Below are positions 43,892-51,536 of a DNA stretch of 64,000 bases, piece by piece. The notes beneath the pieces are model-generated. The model searched no databases. It had not been told where the DNA came from and saw only the letters and a program-made list of their open reading frames with translations. The position numbers were made by a program, and so were the translations under genes. The DNA is from UBA5072 sp963822145 (GTDB taxonomy: Bacteria; Bacteroidota; Bacteroidia; Bacteroidales; UBA10428), in assembly GCA_963822145.1 (NCBI GenBank), contig CAWGGG010000004.1, positions 248,001 through 312,000 on the forward strand. The letters run 5' to 3'. Each line of letters begins with the position of its first letter. The stretch's first letter is position 1.

Positions 43892-44260
43892 TTAGTACAT
43901 ATCTTTCTATAGGCCTTACCATTCATACTAAGTGAAGTCTAAACATTGGTGGCAATTAAAAATCCTTCAACACAGTGATGAATATAATCACCATTAATTG
44001 TTGCGAATAATTCCCCCTGTTCAACTTAGGCTCCCGCTTGGATGTGGGACACGTTTTGCCTAAGCCGGTCCTATTACCCCAGGCTGTGCCTGTCTGTTAA
44101 ATTAACTAATCATTTCTGATTGTAAAGAGAAAGGAATTAGTTATCTCAGTGCTGTATTTTCCATGATCATCCACGAAGATTTTATACCTTCATGATTTCA
44201 TTGTAATTCATGGCAAGATGCCGTAAATTCGGTATATTGTCAATAAAGGATTTTGACCCG
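43892..44260. other. Intergenic region with hairpin repeat C
   Basis: About 370 nt between the orphan and corA. It contains copy C of the 80-bp repeat and AT-rich sequence. TATATTGT at 44233-44240 is a weak -7 candidate for corA. Confidence 0.6.
44014..44093 (+). repeat. 80-bp hairpin repeat, copy C
   Basis: Second copy of the B-type repeat, same orientation. The inner stem TCCCGC/GTGGGA keeps pairing through a G-U, and CTTAGGC/GCCTAAG is unchanged. Confidence 0.8.
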
Positions 44261-45355
44261 ATGAAAAAGCAGTTCAACCATGCACACGGTGCACCAGGTG
44301 CCGCCCCGGGGATCGAACACGATGAAATTGCCGGCCTGGCTGGCAAAACCGGACAGGTTAGTATTTCCTGCATTGATTACAGCTCTGGTCAGGTTTTGGT
44401 CAGTGAGATCGACCAGATCGGGGATTTTGTGAACCAGCATCGTCCGGAATGGACAACCGTTCGCTGGATCAGTGTTGAGGGCTTGTCTGATATGCATGCT
44501 ATCCAGACTATTGCCACTAAATATGATCTTCACCCCCTGGCGGTTGAAGACATGCTCCAGCAGTCACAACGGCCGAAAGTTGAAGCATACGGTGGTGAGG
44601 ACAATGAATTTATGGCCCGTTTGTTTATTGTCACCCATGCCATGCAGATCCGGGAAGGTCGTTTGCAGCATGAACAGGTTTCGATATTTCTGGGACACAA
44701 GACCGTCATGACTTTTCAGGATAGCCGCAGTATCCAATGGGATCCTATTCGCCAGCGTATCAAAATTAAGGGCTCACGTCTGCGGAACAGTGATGCCAGT
44801 TTCCTGGCCTACTCCCTCCTTGATGCTATTATTGATGGTTGTTTTCCGATCCTCGAATCTTACAGCAACCGTGCTGAGGAATTGGAATCTCTGATCCTCG
44901 AGCACAAACGCCCCGATATCATCAGTGAAATACATCAGCTTAAACGCGATTTGCTGTCCCTGCGCTGGGTGGTTTGGCCGATGCGCGAGGTCATTTCCTT
45001 CCTGAAACGCGAGTCACACGAATGCATCAGTGAAACAACCCGCGTTTATCTGAGAGACCTATATGATCATGTCATTCAGATCATTGAACTCATCGAAACC
45101 TATCGCGAGATCACCAGCGATCTTACCGAAACACACATTTCCTCGGTTTCGAACCGCATGAATGAGATCATGAAGGTATTAACACTGATCGGTACCATCT
45201 TCATTCCACTAACCTTTCTGGCCGGAGTTTACGGGATGAATTTCCGCTACCTTCCGGAGCTCCAAAAATCCTGGGCTTACCCGGCATTCTGGGCGATCTG
45301 CATCATTTCCGCGTCCGTCATGCTCTTGCTGTTTCGTCGCCGGAAATGGTTTTGA
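44261..45355 (+). CDS. corA: CorA-family magnesium/cobalt channel
   Basis: 364 residues from the ATG at 44261 (MKKQFNHAHG). A frame start at 44210 would add 17 residues that overlap the candidate promoter. There is a large N-terminal cytoplasmic domain, a long helical stalk (about 200-305) and two C-terminal helices with the selectivity motif YGMNF between them and basic residues (RRRKWF) at the end. It forms pentamers that admit Mg2+ (Co2+, Ni2+). It is encoded alone. Confidence 0.95.
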   Translation: MKKQFNHAHGAPGAAPGIEHDEIAGLAGKTGQVSISCIDYSSGQVLVSEIDQIGDFVNQHRPEWTTVRWISVEGLSDMHAIQTIATKYDLHPLAVEDMLQQSQRPKVEAYGGEDNEFMARLFIVTHAMQIREGRLQHEQVSIFLGHKTVMTFQDSRSIQWDPIRQRIKIKGSRLRNSDASFLAYSLLDAIIDGCFPILESYSNRAEELESLILEHKRPDIISEIHQLKRDLLSLRWVVWPMREVISFLKRESHECISETTRVYLRDLYDHVIQIIELIETYREITSDLTETHISSVSNRMNEIMKVLTLIGTIFIPLTFLAGVYGMNFRYLPELQKSWAYPAFWAICIISASVMLLLFRRRKWF

Positions 45356-45403
45356 AGAACATAACAATCCCCGTTCCACCATTTTGTTTCCTTGATTCAA
45401 TCG

Positions 45404-45430
45404 TATCCCGAGTTACTGGGATATATTTTG
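45404..45430 (+). terminator. Weak terminator after corA
   Basis: TATCCC-8 nt-GGGATA followed by TATTTTG, 49 nt after the corA stop. Confidence 0.4.
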
Positions 45431-45483
45431 TCATTAGATGCTGAAAATGACCGGTTTATTCCTGTATTTTAGTCAAAATTAGC

Positions 45484-45514
45484 TTGACTTTCATTATTGG
45501 ATTTTGTATATTTA
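45484..45514 (+). promoter_or_regulatory. Promoter of the T9SS cargo/collagen-like operon
   Basis: TTG (45484-45486), 20 nt, TATATTTA (45507-45514), again in an AGCTTGACTT context, 48 nt before the ATG. Confidence 0.65.
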
Positions 45515-45561
45515 TTGACTGCTCCTGCGCTTTTTAGTTCTTAAACCTAAATCCTTTCATA

Positions 45562-46041
45562 ATGAAAAAAACAATAGAATTTGTTTTGATTATTATTTTC
45601 AGTTGTGCGATCAGCCATGCACAACAGGCTGTATCCACTGCAGGCGGACAAGCCACCGGTGCCGGAGGCACCGTGAGTTACACCATAGGACAGCTGGACT
45701 ATATTACGGTCACCGGTTCTGCTGGCCTGGCAATGGAAGGGGTCCAGGTGCCCTATGAGGTGCTGGTCCCAACCGGGATAGAAAGGCATACTGAGATCAC
45801 TCTCGGATTTCTGGCCTATCCAAACCCGGTAAATGACCTGCTGACCCTGAGCATTCAACGGGAAACCCTGGATGACCTTTCCTATAAACTATTGGATGCT
45901 GACGGTAAAATCCTTCAGGTGGGCAACATAGAAAATGCTGAAACCGGTATCTCGTTTCAGGACCGCCTGCCGAATACCTATTTTCTCCTGATTTTTGAAA
46001 ACAACCAGGAAATCAAAACCTTCAAAATCATTAAACACTAA
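45562..46041 (+). CDS. Small T9SS cargo protein with type A sorting domain
   Basis: 159 residues. Signal peptide (cleavage near SHAQQ, residue 21), a short Gly/Thr/Ala-rich module (GGQATGAGGTVSYTIGQLDY) widely found before sorting domains in Bacteroidota, and a type A T9SS C-terminal domain from FLAYPNPVNDLLTL (about residue 84) to IKTFKIIKH. It should be secreted or surface-attached. It has almost no other content, so it may act only as a surface module beside the collagen-like protein, whose gene starts 6 nt downstream. Confidence 0.88.
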   Translation: MKKTIEFVLIIIFSCAISHAQQAVSTAGGQATGAGGTVSYTIGQLDYITVTGSAGLAMEGVQVPYEVLVPTGIERHTEITLGFLAYPNPVNDLLTLSIQRETLDDLSYKLLDADGKILQVGNIENAETGISFQDRLPNTYFLLIFENNQEIKTFKIIKH

Positions 46042-46047
46042 CCAACC

Positions 46048-47118
46048 ATGAAAAAACTATATACCCTTAGCACCTTGTTGTTGTTCTCCCTGTGCATTCT
46101 TGCACAGTCGCCTGAGAAACTGAGTTTCCAGGCTGTTGTGAGAGATGCAGGCGGTACCCTGATTAAGGATCATAGCATCGGCATCAGAATACAAATTTTA
46201 CAGGGATCGGAATTCGGCGCTGCTGTTTATGTGGAAACCCATACGGCAACCACCAATGCCAACGGTCTGGTGAATCTGCAGCTGGGTGGCGGCACAGTCG
46301 TATCCGGCAGCTTTTCCACCATCAACTGGGGGGATGGCCCTTATTTTATTAAAACGGAAGCCGACCCCACCGGAGGTAGCAGTTACAATATCGTGGGTAC
46401 CACTCAGTTACTGAGTGTGCCTTATGCCTTGTTTGCCAAGAATGGTGGCGTAGCTGGTCCTCAGGGTCCTGCAGGACCTCAGGGTCCGGCAGGTCCTCAG
46501 GGACTGCAAGGACCAACTGGTCTTACCGGTCCTGCAGGTGCTACCGGTCCGGCAGGTCCTGCAGGTCCTGCAGGTCCAACTGGTGCGACTGGTGCGACAG
46601 GAGCAACAGGTGCCACCGGCCCGCAGGGGCCACAGGGTGTGAAGGGCGATAAAGGTGATACGGGAGCACAAGGTCCTCCGGGTGAAGCAGATGAATCCGC
46701 GATAAAGCAAGCCACAGGAAGTATTTGGGAAGAGATACCGACAACTTGCACAGCCCTTGCCTCATTAACGGTCACTGCACCTGCCACTGGCAAACTGCTG
46801 GTAATGGTCACGGGTACCGTGTCCCTGGCAAAAAGTGCGGCCGTTGATTGTTCCTGGGGAATTGACCTGAGCACCAGTTCCGGTGATTGTGGCGGTGTAA
46901 CTCCCATGAGCGGAAGCAAATCGGCTACAAGAGGTTATTTTCCAACATCCTGGACCTTTACTACCTCAATGGGAATACCTTTCTCTCTGCAGGAGGTGTT
47001 CAGCGTGACCCAGGGTCAAACCTACTATTTTTATTTGAATGGTCGTGCAGAAGGATTTTCAAGTGCTTACGTATTTCATCCCACCTTGGTAGCCATATTT
47101 ACACCCGGTTCCTTATAA
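46048..47118 (+). CDS. Secreted collagen-like triple-helix protein
   Basis: 356 residues. Signal peptide (ending LCILAQ). Residues 20-130 form a Bacteroidota N-terminal module (KLSFQAVVRDAGGTLI, QLLSVPYALFAK). Residues 134-214 are 27 uninterrupted Gly-x-y triplets, rich in GPA, GAT and GPQ with charged GDKGDT near the end. A C-terminal globular beta domain (about 220-356) probably trimerises. It has no T9SS tail of its own. Bacterial collagens form trimeric stalks that present a head domain. The repetitive DNA at 46447-46689 is prone to length change. The antisense open frames across it are by-products of the Gly-Pro codons. Confidence 0.9.
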   Translation: MKKLYTLSTLLLFSLCILAQSPEKLSFQAVVRDAGGTLIKDHSIGIRIQILQGSEFGAAVYVETHTATTNANGLVNLQLGGGTVVSGSFSTINWGDGPYFIKTEADPTGGSSYNIVGTTQLLSVPYALFAKNGGVAGPQGPAGPQGPAGPQGLQGPTGLTGPAGATGPAGPAGPAGPTGATGATGATGATGPQGPQGVKGDKGDTGAQGPPGEADESAIKQATGSIWEEIPTTCTALASLTVTAPATGKLLVMVTGTVSLAKSAAVDCSWGIDLSTSSGDCGGVTPMSGSKSATRGYFPTSWTFTTSMGIPFSLQEVFSVTQGQTYYFYLNGRAEGFSSAYVFHPTLVAIFTPGSL

Positions 47119-47137
47119 AACATACGAGAGCATCAGC

Positions 47138-47177
47138 AAAAAAAAACGGGCAGGTCTGAAAAGAAATGACCTGCCCG
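47138..47177 (-). terminator. Strong intrinsic terminator of the peroxiredoxin gene
   Basis: Perfect 10-bp stem CGGGCAGGTC (47147-47156) / GACCTGCCCG (47168-47177) with an 11-nt loop. On the minus strand it is followed by nine T, 30 nt after the peroxiredoxin stop. The T-run exists only on that strand. Confidence 0.9.
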
Positions 47178-47207
47178 GAACCTAAAATATAATCGATCAG
47201 CTGGGGA

Positions 47208-47915
47208 CTATTCTAATTTTTTGGCAAGCATATAGGGCGTAATGTAATAGGTTTTGTCATCCTTGCCGGTCTTGCCGTCAGCATAAGGCAGGAAAACATC
47301 CTCACCCGGTTTCCAGTTAGCGGGAATAATGACTTTATGTTTATCAGCCGTTTGCAGGGCTTCAACCGTGCGTACAATTTCATCCAGGTTCCTGCCGACC
47401 TCCATGGGGTAAAAACCGATGTACCTGATCTTGTCATTCGGATCTACAATGAATACACCGCGAACGGTACTGGTGGTACTGGCATCTGCATGCAACATGC
47501 CGTAAAGACCGGCTATTTTCTTGTTCTGGTCGTCAATCAGCGGAAAATCAATAGCTACCGGAGCCCTGTCTTTGTATTTTACCGAATTGAGTGAATTAAC
47601 CCAATCCTTATGCTGGCTGAGGGCATCGGTTGAAACAACAAAGATTTGCACGCCAAGCTTCTTGAATTCCTCCTGTTGCTGCGCAAGTTCCAGAAGTTCA
47701 GAAGAACAAACCGGAGTAAAATCTCTGGGATGACTGAAAAGGATCTTCCATGTGCTTACTGATTCACCCGGAAAGGTTATTTCTCCTTTCGTTGATTGAG
47801 CCGTAAAAGACGGTGCTTTTGAACCGATGAGGGGTATAGAAGAGGTCGATTTCTGGGCATATAAGCCAATCAGAGATGAAAATAAAATCCCGGTAAGGAC
47901 AGATTTTTTAAGCAT
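47208..47915 (-). CDS. Exported 1-Cys peroxiredoxin (Prx6 type)
   Basis: 235 residues. The N-terminal 20 residues (MLKKSVLTGILFSSLIGLYAQ) form a signal peptide, so the enzyme acts outside the cytoplasm. Peroxidatic Cys70 lies in PRDFTPVC with the family Pro and Thr. The long C-terminal part with NWKPGEDVFLP is the Prx6 hallmark. No resolving Cys is evident, so an external thiol would be needed. It reduces peroxides. It has its own terminator and a long AT-rich upstream region. With the exported SOD at 2.4 kb it gives two envelope oxidative-defence enzymes in the window. Confidence 0.93.
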   Translation of the reverse strand: MLKKSVLTGILFSSLIGLYAQKSTSSIPLIGSKAPSFTAQSTKGEITFPGESVSTWKILFSHPRDFTPVCSSELLELAQQQEEFKKLGVQIFVVSTDALSQHKDWVNSLNSVKYKDRAPVAIDFPLIDDQNKKIAGLYGMLHADASTTSTVRGVFIVDPNDKIRYIGFYPMEVGRNLDEIVRTVEALQTADKHKVIIPANWKPGEDVFLPYADGKTGKDDKTYYITPYMLAKKLE

Positions 47916-48244
47916 AGTGTTTAAAATTTAATTATTAATGAATACGTTTTTAAAATGTAAATCAACAATCAATCTTGCTGTATCACCCGTAAGTTTAAAA
48001 GAAAGCGTTATGCGATAAGGGTGATAGGGGAGCTGTAAGGGTGTTCGCTTTCTTGTTTCTTATATAGTTTAGATGTTATAAAAAGTATATAAAGATATTA
48101 ATATCTTATATAATCTACAAATTATACTGAAAAAAGTTCATAAAAAAGATTAAACCAATTTTAGATGCTTATAATTCAAATTGTTACAAAATAGACAAAT
48201 GTTCTGAACACGGGAATATTTTTACGGAAAACGGAGGAAGGAAC
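47916..48244. other. AT-rich intergenic region with a 16-bp palindrome
   Basis: About 330 nt between pabC and the peroxiredoxin gene. AAGATATTAATATCTT at 48092-48107 is a perfect palindrome, extended with one bulge by TATAT/ATATA on each side. It is a candidate regulator site 177 nt before the peroxiredoxin start. No gene or RNA is seen. Confidence 0.6.
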
Positions 48245-48850
48245 TTAATACCGAATGTTTTCCACCCTGATATCTTCGCTTTCCTCCACGTCCAGCATGG
48301 CATTGATCAGCCTGGCAGTGCTGAATCTTTTCAAATCGGCCGGGGTGATATTCTCTTCGCGGATCATGCCGTTTCTGAGATAAAAGGCCCTTTTTGTACC
48401 CCTCAATAATGGTAAGGCGGGAGTGTACCAATGACTGCCATCAGAAAGGGCAATGTTGGCAAAGGAAGTATCGGTGATAAGCCCGTTTTTAATGATCAGA
48501 ATATCTGAATCCTCACCCTGCAACGCTTTTTTTCTGATCTCTTCGAGAGCATGCCGGTCAGCGTATTTAAAGGAATAATCCAGATCATCCGCATGAATGA
48601 GTTTCAGTTTCCTGATTTTCCTGGGTGTATAGGGCAGGAATTCAACCTGCCTGACGACCTGGTCATACAGGAGCCGGCATCGGTAGATTCCGGCCGGATC
48701 GAGATCAGGTACCTGCAACATCTGATCCAGGTCCCACTTATCCGTTGCACCGAAAAGCGCAGCACGGGAATAATTCACACGATCGTTATGATATTGCACC
48801 AGCTGCAGGGCATTGTTCCTCACTTTTATGGTCTCAAGCAACAGGCACAT
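48245..48850 (-). CDS. pabC: Aminodeoxychorismate lyase-like aminotransferase class IV
   Basis: 201 residues from the ATG at 48850 (MCLLLETIKVRN). Longer in-frame starts run into the pabB coding region. DYSFKYADRHAL (near 100) carries the PLP lysine in the context of the small Bacteroidota class IV enzymes. TDTSFANIAL and a PLLRGTKRAF block follow. It converts aminodeoxychorismate to p-aminobenzoate for folate. The start lies 17 nt inside pabB, so the two are translationally coupled. It is shorter than the 270-residue E. coli enzyme but normal for this group. Confidence 0.88.
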   Translation of the reverse strand: MCLLLETIKVRNNALQLVQYHNDRVNYSRAALFGATDKWDLDQMLQVPDLDPAGIYRCRLLYDQVVRQVEFLPYTPRKIRKLKLIHADDLDYSFKYADRHALEEIRKKALQGEDSDILIIKNGLITDTSFANIALSDGSHWYTPALPLLRGTKRAFYLRNGMIREENITPADLKRFSTARLINAMLDVEESEDIRVENIRY

Positions 48851-49778
48851 ACACTTTGTCAATAAGTTCATGGTATTCCTCCATCGCGGTGCTAAGGAAG
48901 GTGATGCCCCCACCGCTTCTGAAACGCATGCGTCCTGCATGGATCTCAATAAACCTGATCATTACCGCGCTTTCAAGTTTTAATCCGTCAAAGATGCCAA
49001 ATATGCCAGTATAATATCCCCGGTCAGTATTTTCGACCTGACGAATGATCTCCAGAGTTTTGGCTTTTGGAGCTCCCGTTACGGAGCCGGCAGGAAGCAT
49101 GGCGAAAAGGATATCACCGAGCTGTTTTTGGTAATCATCAGGCAGTTTTCCGGTTATTTCGGAGGACACCTGCAGCATGACGCCTTCATGGGTAGTGATC
49201 CTGTCGATATAGCGGAAACGGCTTACCTGCACATCGGCCGCCACCCTGCTCAGATCATTGCGCAGCAGATCAACCACAGTATGGTGTTCAGCGGTCTCCT
49301 TGGAGCTGGCAAGGATCAATTGCTCTGCTCCTGCCAGCGATGCATTGATGGTCCCTTTCATGGGAAAGGTGAAGATTCGGCCATCCTGAATGCTGATAAA
49401 GGATTCCGGGGAAAAGCAAACAAATTCTCCGTCGAGCAACAATTTATAAGGCGCCTGGCTGTGATAAAACAATTGTTTGAGCGTCAGGTTGGTTTCTACA
49501 GGAGTGGGGAACGTAAGGTTAGCGAGGAAGGAATTGCCCGCCAGAATATGCTTATGTATCTCAAGAAAGGCTTCTTCATATTCAGCGTAAGCCATAGGAT
49601 GCTTACTGAATGAAAGATACGGTTTCTGGGCCGGAGGATCTTTTATAACAGTCCGATGGGGCAGGGTGAACATCACCTTTTCCGGCAACGGCAGGTCCAG
49701 TCGAAACAACCGTATGGCCTTCATTTCAAAGTCTATTATAAATAAAAAAGGTATGCTTCTCGCCCCCCAGTCATTCAT
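48834..49778 (-). CDS. pabB: Aminodeoxychorismate synthase component I
   Basis: 314 residues from the ATG at 49778 (MNDWGARSIPFLFIIDFE); 16 more in-frame codons exist upstream. It is a chorismate-binding enzyme: FPMKGTI holds the Lys that marks aminodeoxychorismate synthase (anthranilate synthases have Ala there). HHTVVDLLRNDLSRVA, FAMLPAGSVTGAPK and GYYTGIFGIFDG are the standard blocks. The N-terminal tryptophan-binding lobe is short, as in other Bacteroidota PabB. No PabA glutaminase gene is adjacent. It overlaps pabC by 17 nt. Confidence 0.93.
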   Translation of the reverse strand: MNDWGARSIPFLFIIDFEMKAIRLFRLDLPLPEKVMFTLPHRTVIKDPPAQKPYLSFSKHPMAYAEYEEAFLEIHKHILAGNSFLANLTFPTPVETNLTLKQLFYHSQAPYKLLLDGEFVCFSPESFISIQDGRIFTFPMKGTINASLAGAEQLILASSKETAEHHTVVDLLRNDLSRVAADVQVSRFRYIDRITTHEGVMLQVSSEITGKLPDDYQKQLGDILFAMLPAGSVTGAPKAKTLEIIRQVENTDRGYYTGIFGIFDGLKLESAVMIRFIEIHAGRMRFRSGGGITFLSTAMEEYHELIDKVYVPVA

Positions 49779-50036
49779 TCTGGTCCTGGCCGTGGATTGA
49801 GTCAATACAATGCCCGGATCAATCATGGCAGGGATTGATTCTTTCCTTTAACTTTTTGATAACTTGTTCTTTGGTCTTCATATTGCCAGCCATTCCGTCA
49901 AATACAAGATAAGAAAAAACAAAATTAAATCACCATGGAATATCTGTGACAGGTTTGCTATATTTACTCTTTTCCGGTCAAAATACAGTTATTCTTAACA
50001 AATTCTTCAATACTACTTTAAAATATTAAGATCATC

Positions 50037-51392
50037 ATGGAAAACCGACGAATATTTTTAAGAAAAGCAATTACTGGCGCAGCTGGCCTTACTCTTGGCG
50101 GATTTGCCTTTGCCGGATCACCCCTGAGCTACCGCAGGATTATCGGGTCAAATGAAAAAATAAGAGTTGGCGTTGTTGGCTTTTCGGATCGTTTTAAGGC
50201 ATCGTTGCTGCCCTGTTTTTTAGAACACGCTGCTGAACTGAATTTTGAGATTGTTGCACTCAGCGATATCTGGAGCGTCAGACGCCAGGAAGGAAAAGCC
50301 TGCATTCAGGAAAGAACCGGCCGGGACATTGCCCTTTGTGCCAATAATGATGAGCTCTACAGTCGTAATGACATTGATGCCGTCATCATCTCCACCGCTG
50401 ATTTTCAGCATGCCCTGCACCTGACTGAGGCTGCGAAAGCTAAAAAAGATGCTTATGTGGAGAAGCCTTTTGCTGAAACCATGAGCGATGCCAGAACAGC
50501 TCTCAATGCCTGCAGGGAGAGCGGTATTATTGTCCAGATTGGTTCTCAGCGCAGGAGTGGCCCGAATTATCAGGCAGCCAATGATTATATCCGGTCGGGC
50601 AGGTTTGGTGACATCATCATGGTGGAAATGATCTGGAATGTCAATCAGCCCGGACGCTGGCGCAGGCCGGCCCTGGTGGCTGCCATCCGTGAACAGGATA
50701 CCGACTGGAAGCGTTTCTTGCTGAACCGGCCTGCTGAGTCGTGGGATCCCCGGAAATATCTTGAATTCAGATTGTTCTGGCCCTATTCATCAGGAATTCC
50801 AGGGCAATGGATGTGTCACCAGATCGACACGGTACACTGGTTTACCGGCCTGACACATCCGAGAAGCGTGGCTGCCAACGGAGGAATCTACCAGTGGAAG
50901 GACGGGCGGACCAATGCTGATACGCTTACCGCCGTTTTTGATTATGGCCCCGCGGACAATCCCGGCAAAGGATTCCAGGTGGTGTATTCCTCCAGGTTCA
51001 GCAATTCCGCAGGCGGAACCAAGGAATTGTATTATTCCAATGCCGGTATGCTGAATCTCGACAACAATACCGTCACACCCGAGGGAGGCCTGCAGGCCAA
51101 TGAGGCTGCTGCCATGAATCTGCCTGCCAACCTGCTGGAAGTGTTCAAGCTTCCGGAGATGACCGTATCAACAGGCGCTAATACAAGCGATGACCCGCTC
51201 ACCTCAGCACACATGCGCAACTGGATGGAATGTGTCCGGTCGCGCAAACAACCGTGTGCACCGGTTGAAGCCGGATTTAATCATGCGGTTGCCTGCATCA
51301 TGGCAAATGCAGCATACCGCACCGGCATGCGCACCACTTTCGATGAAGCAACGCAGGAAGTAATGGCGGGTGGTAAGGTATTTATTTATTAG
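50037..51392 (+). CDS. Tat-exported Gfo/Idh/MocA-family oxidoreductase
   Basis: 451 residues. The Tat motif NRRIFLRKA and a hydrophobic stretch (10-27) predict export of a folded, NAD(P)-loaded enzyme. Rossmann fold VGVVGFSDRFKASLLP (near 43; the Gly pattern is a little unusual), then VEKPFAETMSDAR (near 140, the E-K-P motif) and a C-terminal beta-sheet domain with WMCHQIDTVHW (near 260). It oxidises or rearranges a sugar or inositol-like substrate, unknown here. Its partner 145 nt downstream is a DUF6807 protein, a frequent combination in Bacteroidota sugar-ether catabolism. Confidence 0.92.
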   Translation: MENRRIFLRKAITGAAGLTLGGFAFAGSPLSYRRIIGSNEKIRVGVVGFSDRFKASLLPCFLEHAAELNFEIVALSDIWSVRRQEGKACIQERTGRDIALCANNDELYSRNDIDAVIISTADFQHALHLTEAAKAKKDAYVEKPFAETMSDARTALNACRESGIIVQIGSQRRSGPNYQAANDYIRSGRFGDIIMVEMIWNVNQPGRWRRPALVAAIREQDTDWKRFLLNRPAESWDPRKYLEFRLFWPYSSGIPGQWMCHQIDTVHWFTGLTHPRSVAANGGIYQWKDGRTNADTLTAVFDYGPADNPGKGFQVVYSSRFSNSAGGTKELYYSNAGMLNLDNNTVTPEGGLQANEAAAMNLPANLLEVFKLPEMTVSTGANTSDDPLTSAHMRNWMECVRSRKQPCAPVEAGFNHAVACIMANAAYRTGMRTTFDEATQEVMAGGKVFIY

Positions 51393-51457
51393 GGACGAGG
51401 GACAAGGGACGAGTAGGAAGTTTGGAGTGGGAGTAGGGAGTAGGGAGTAGGGGTAAG
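51390..51457 (+). repeat. GGGACRA then GGGAGTA tandem tract at the stop codon
   Basis: The TAG stop is the first part of the unit: TAGGGACGAGGGACAAGGG, then GTAGGGA repeats. The same unit in the same sense orientation follows the RND stop at 4598. Confidence 0.85.
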
Positions 51458-51536
51458 TCGCGGCTTACCCGTGAGATAGATTACCAGGAATAAATCCGCT
51501 TTATCATTCTTCACAATGAATTTTAACTCGATAAAC

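Noticed and set aside
46408..46919. Long antisense frames over the collagen-like region
   Set aside because: They arise from Gly-Pro/Gly-Ala codon repeats read backwards. Composition is Pro/Cys/Arg-rich with no domain and no start logic.
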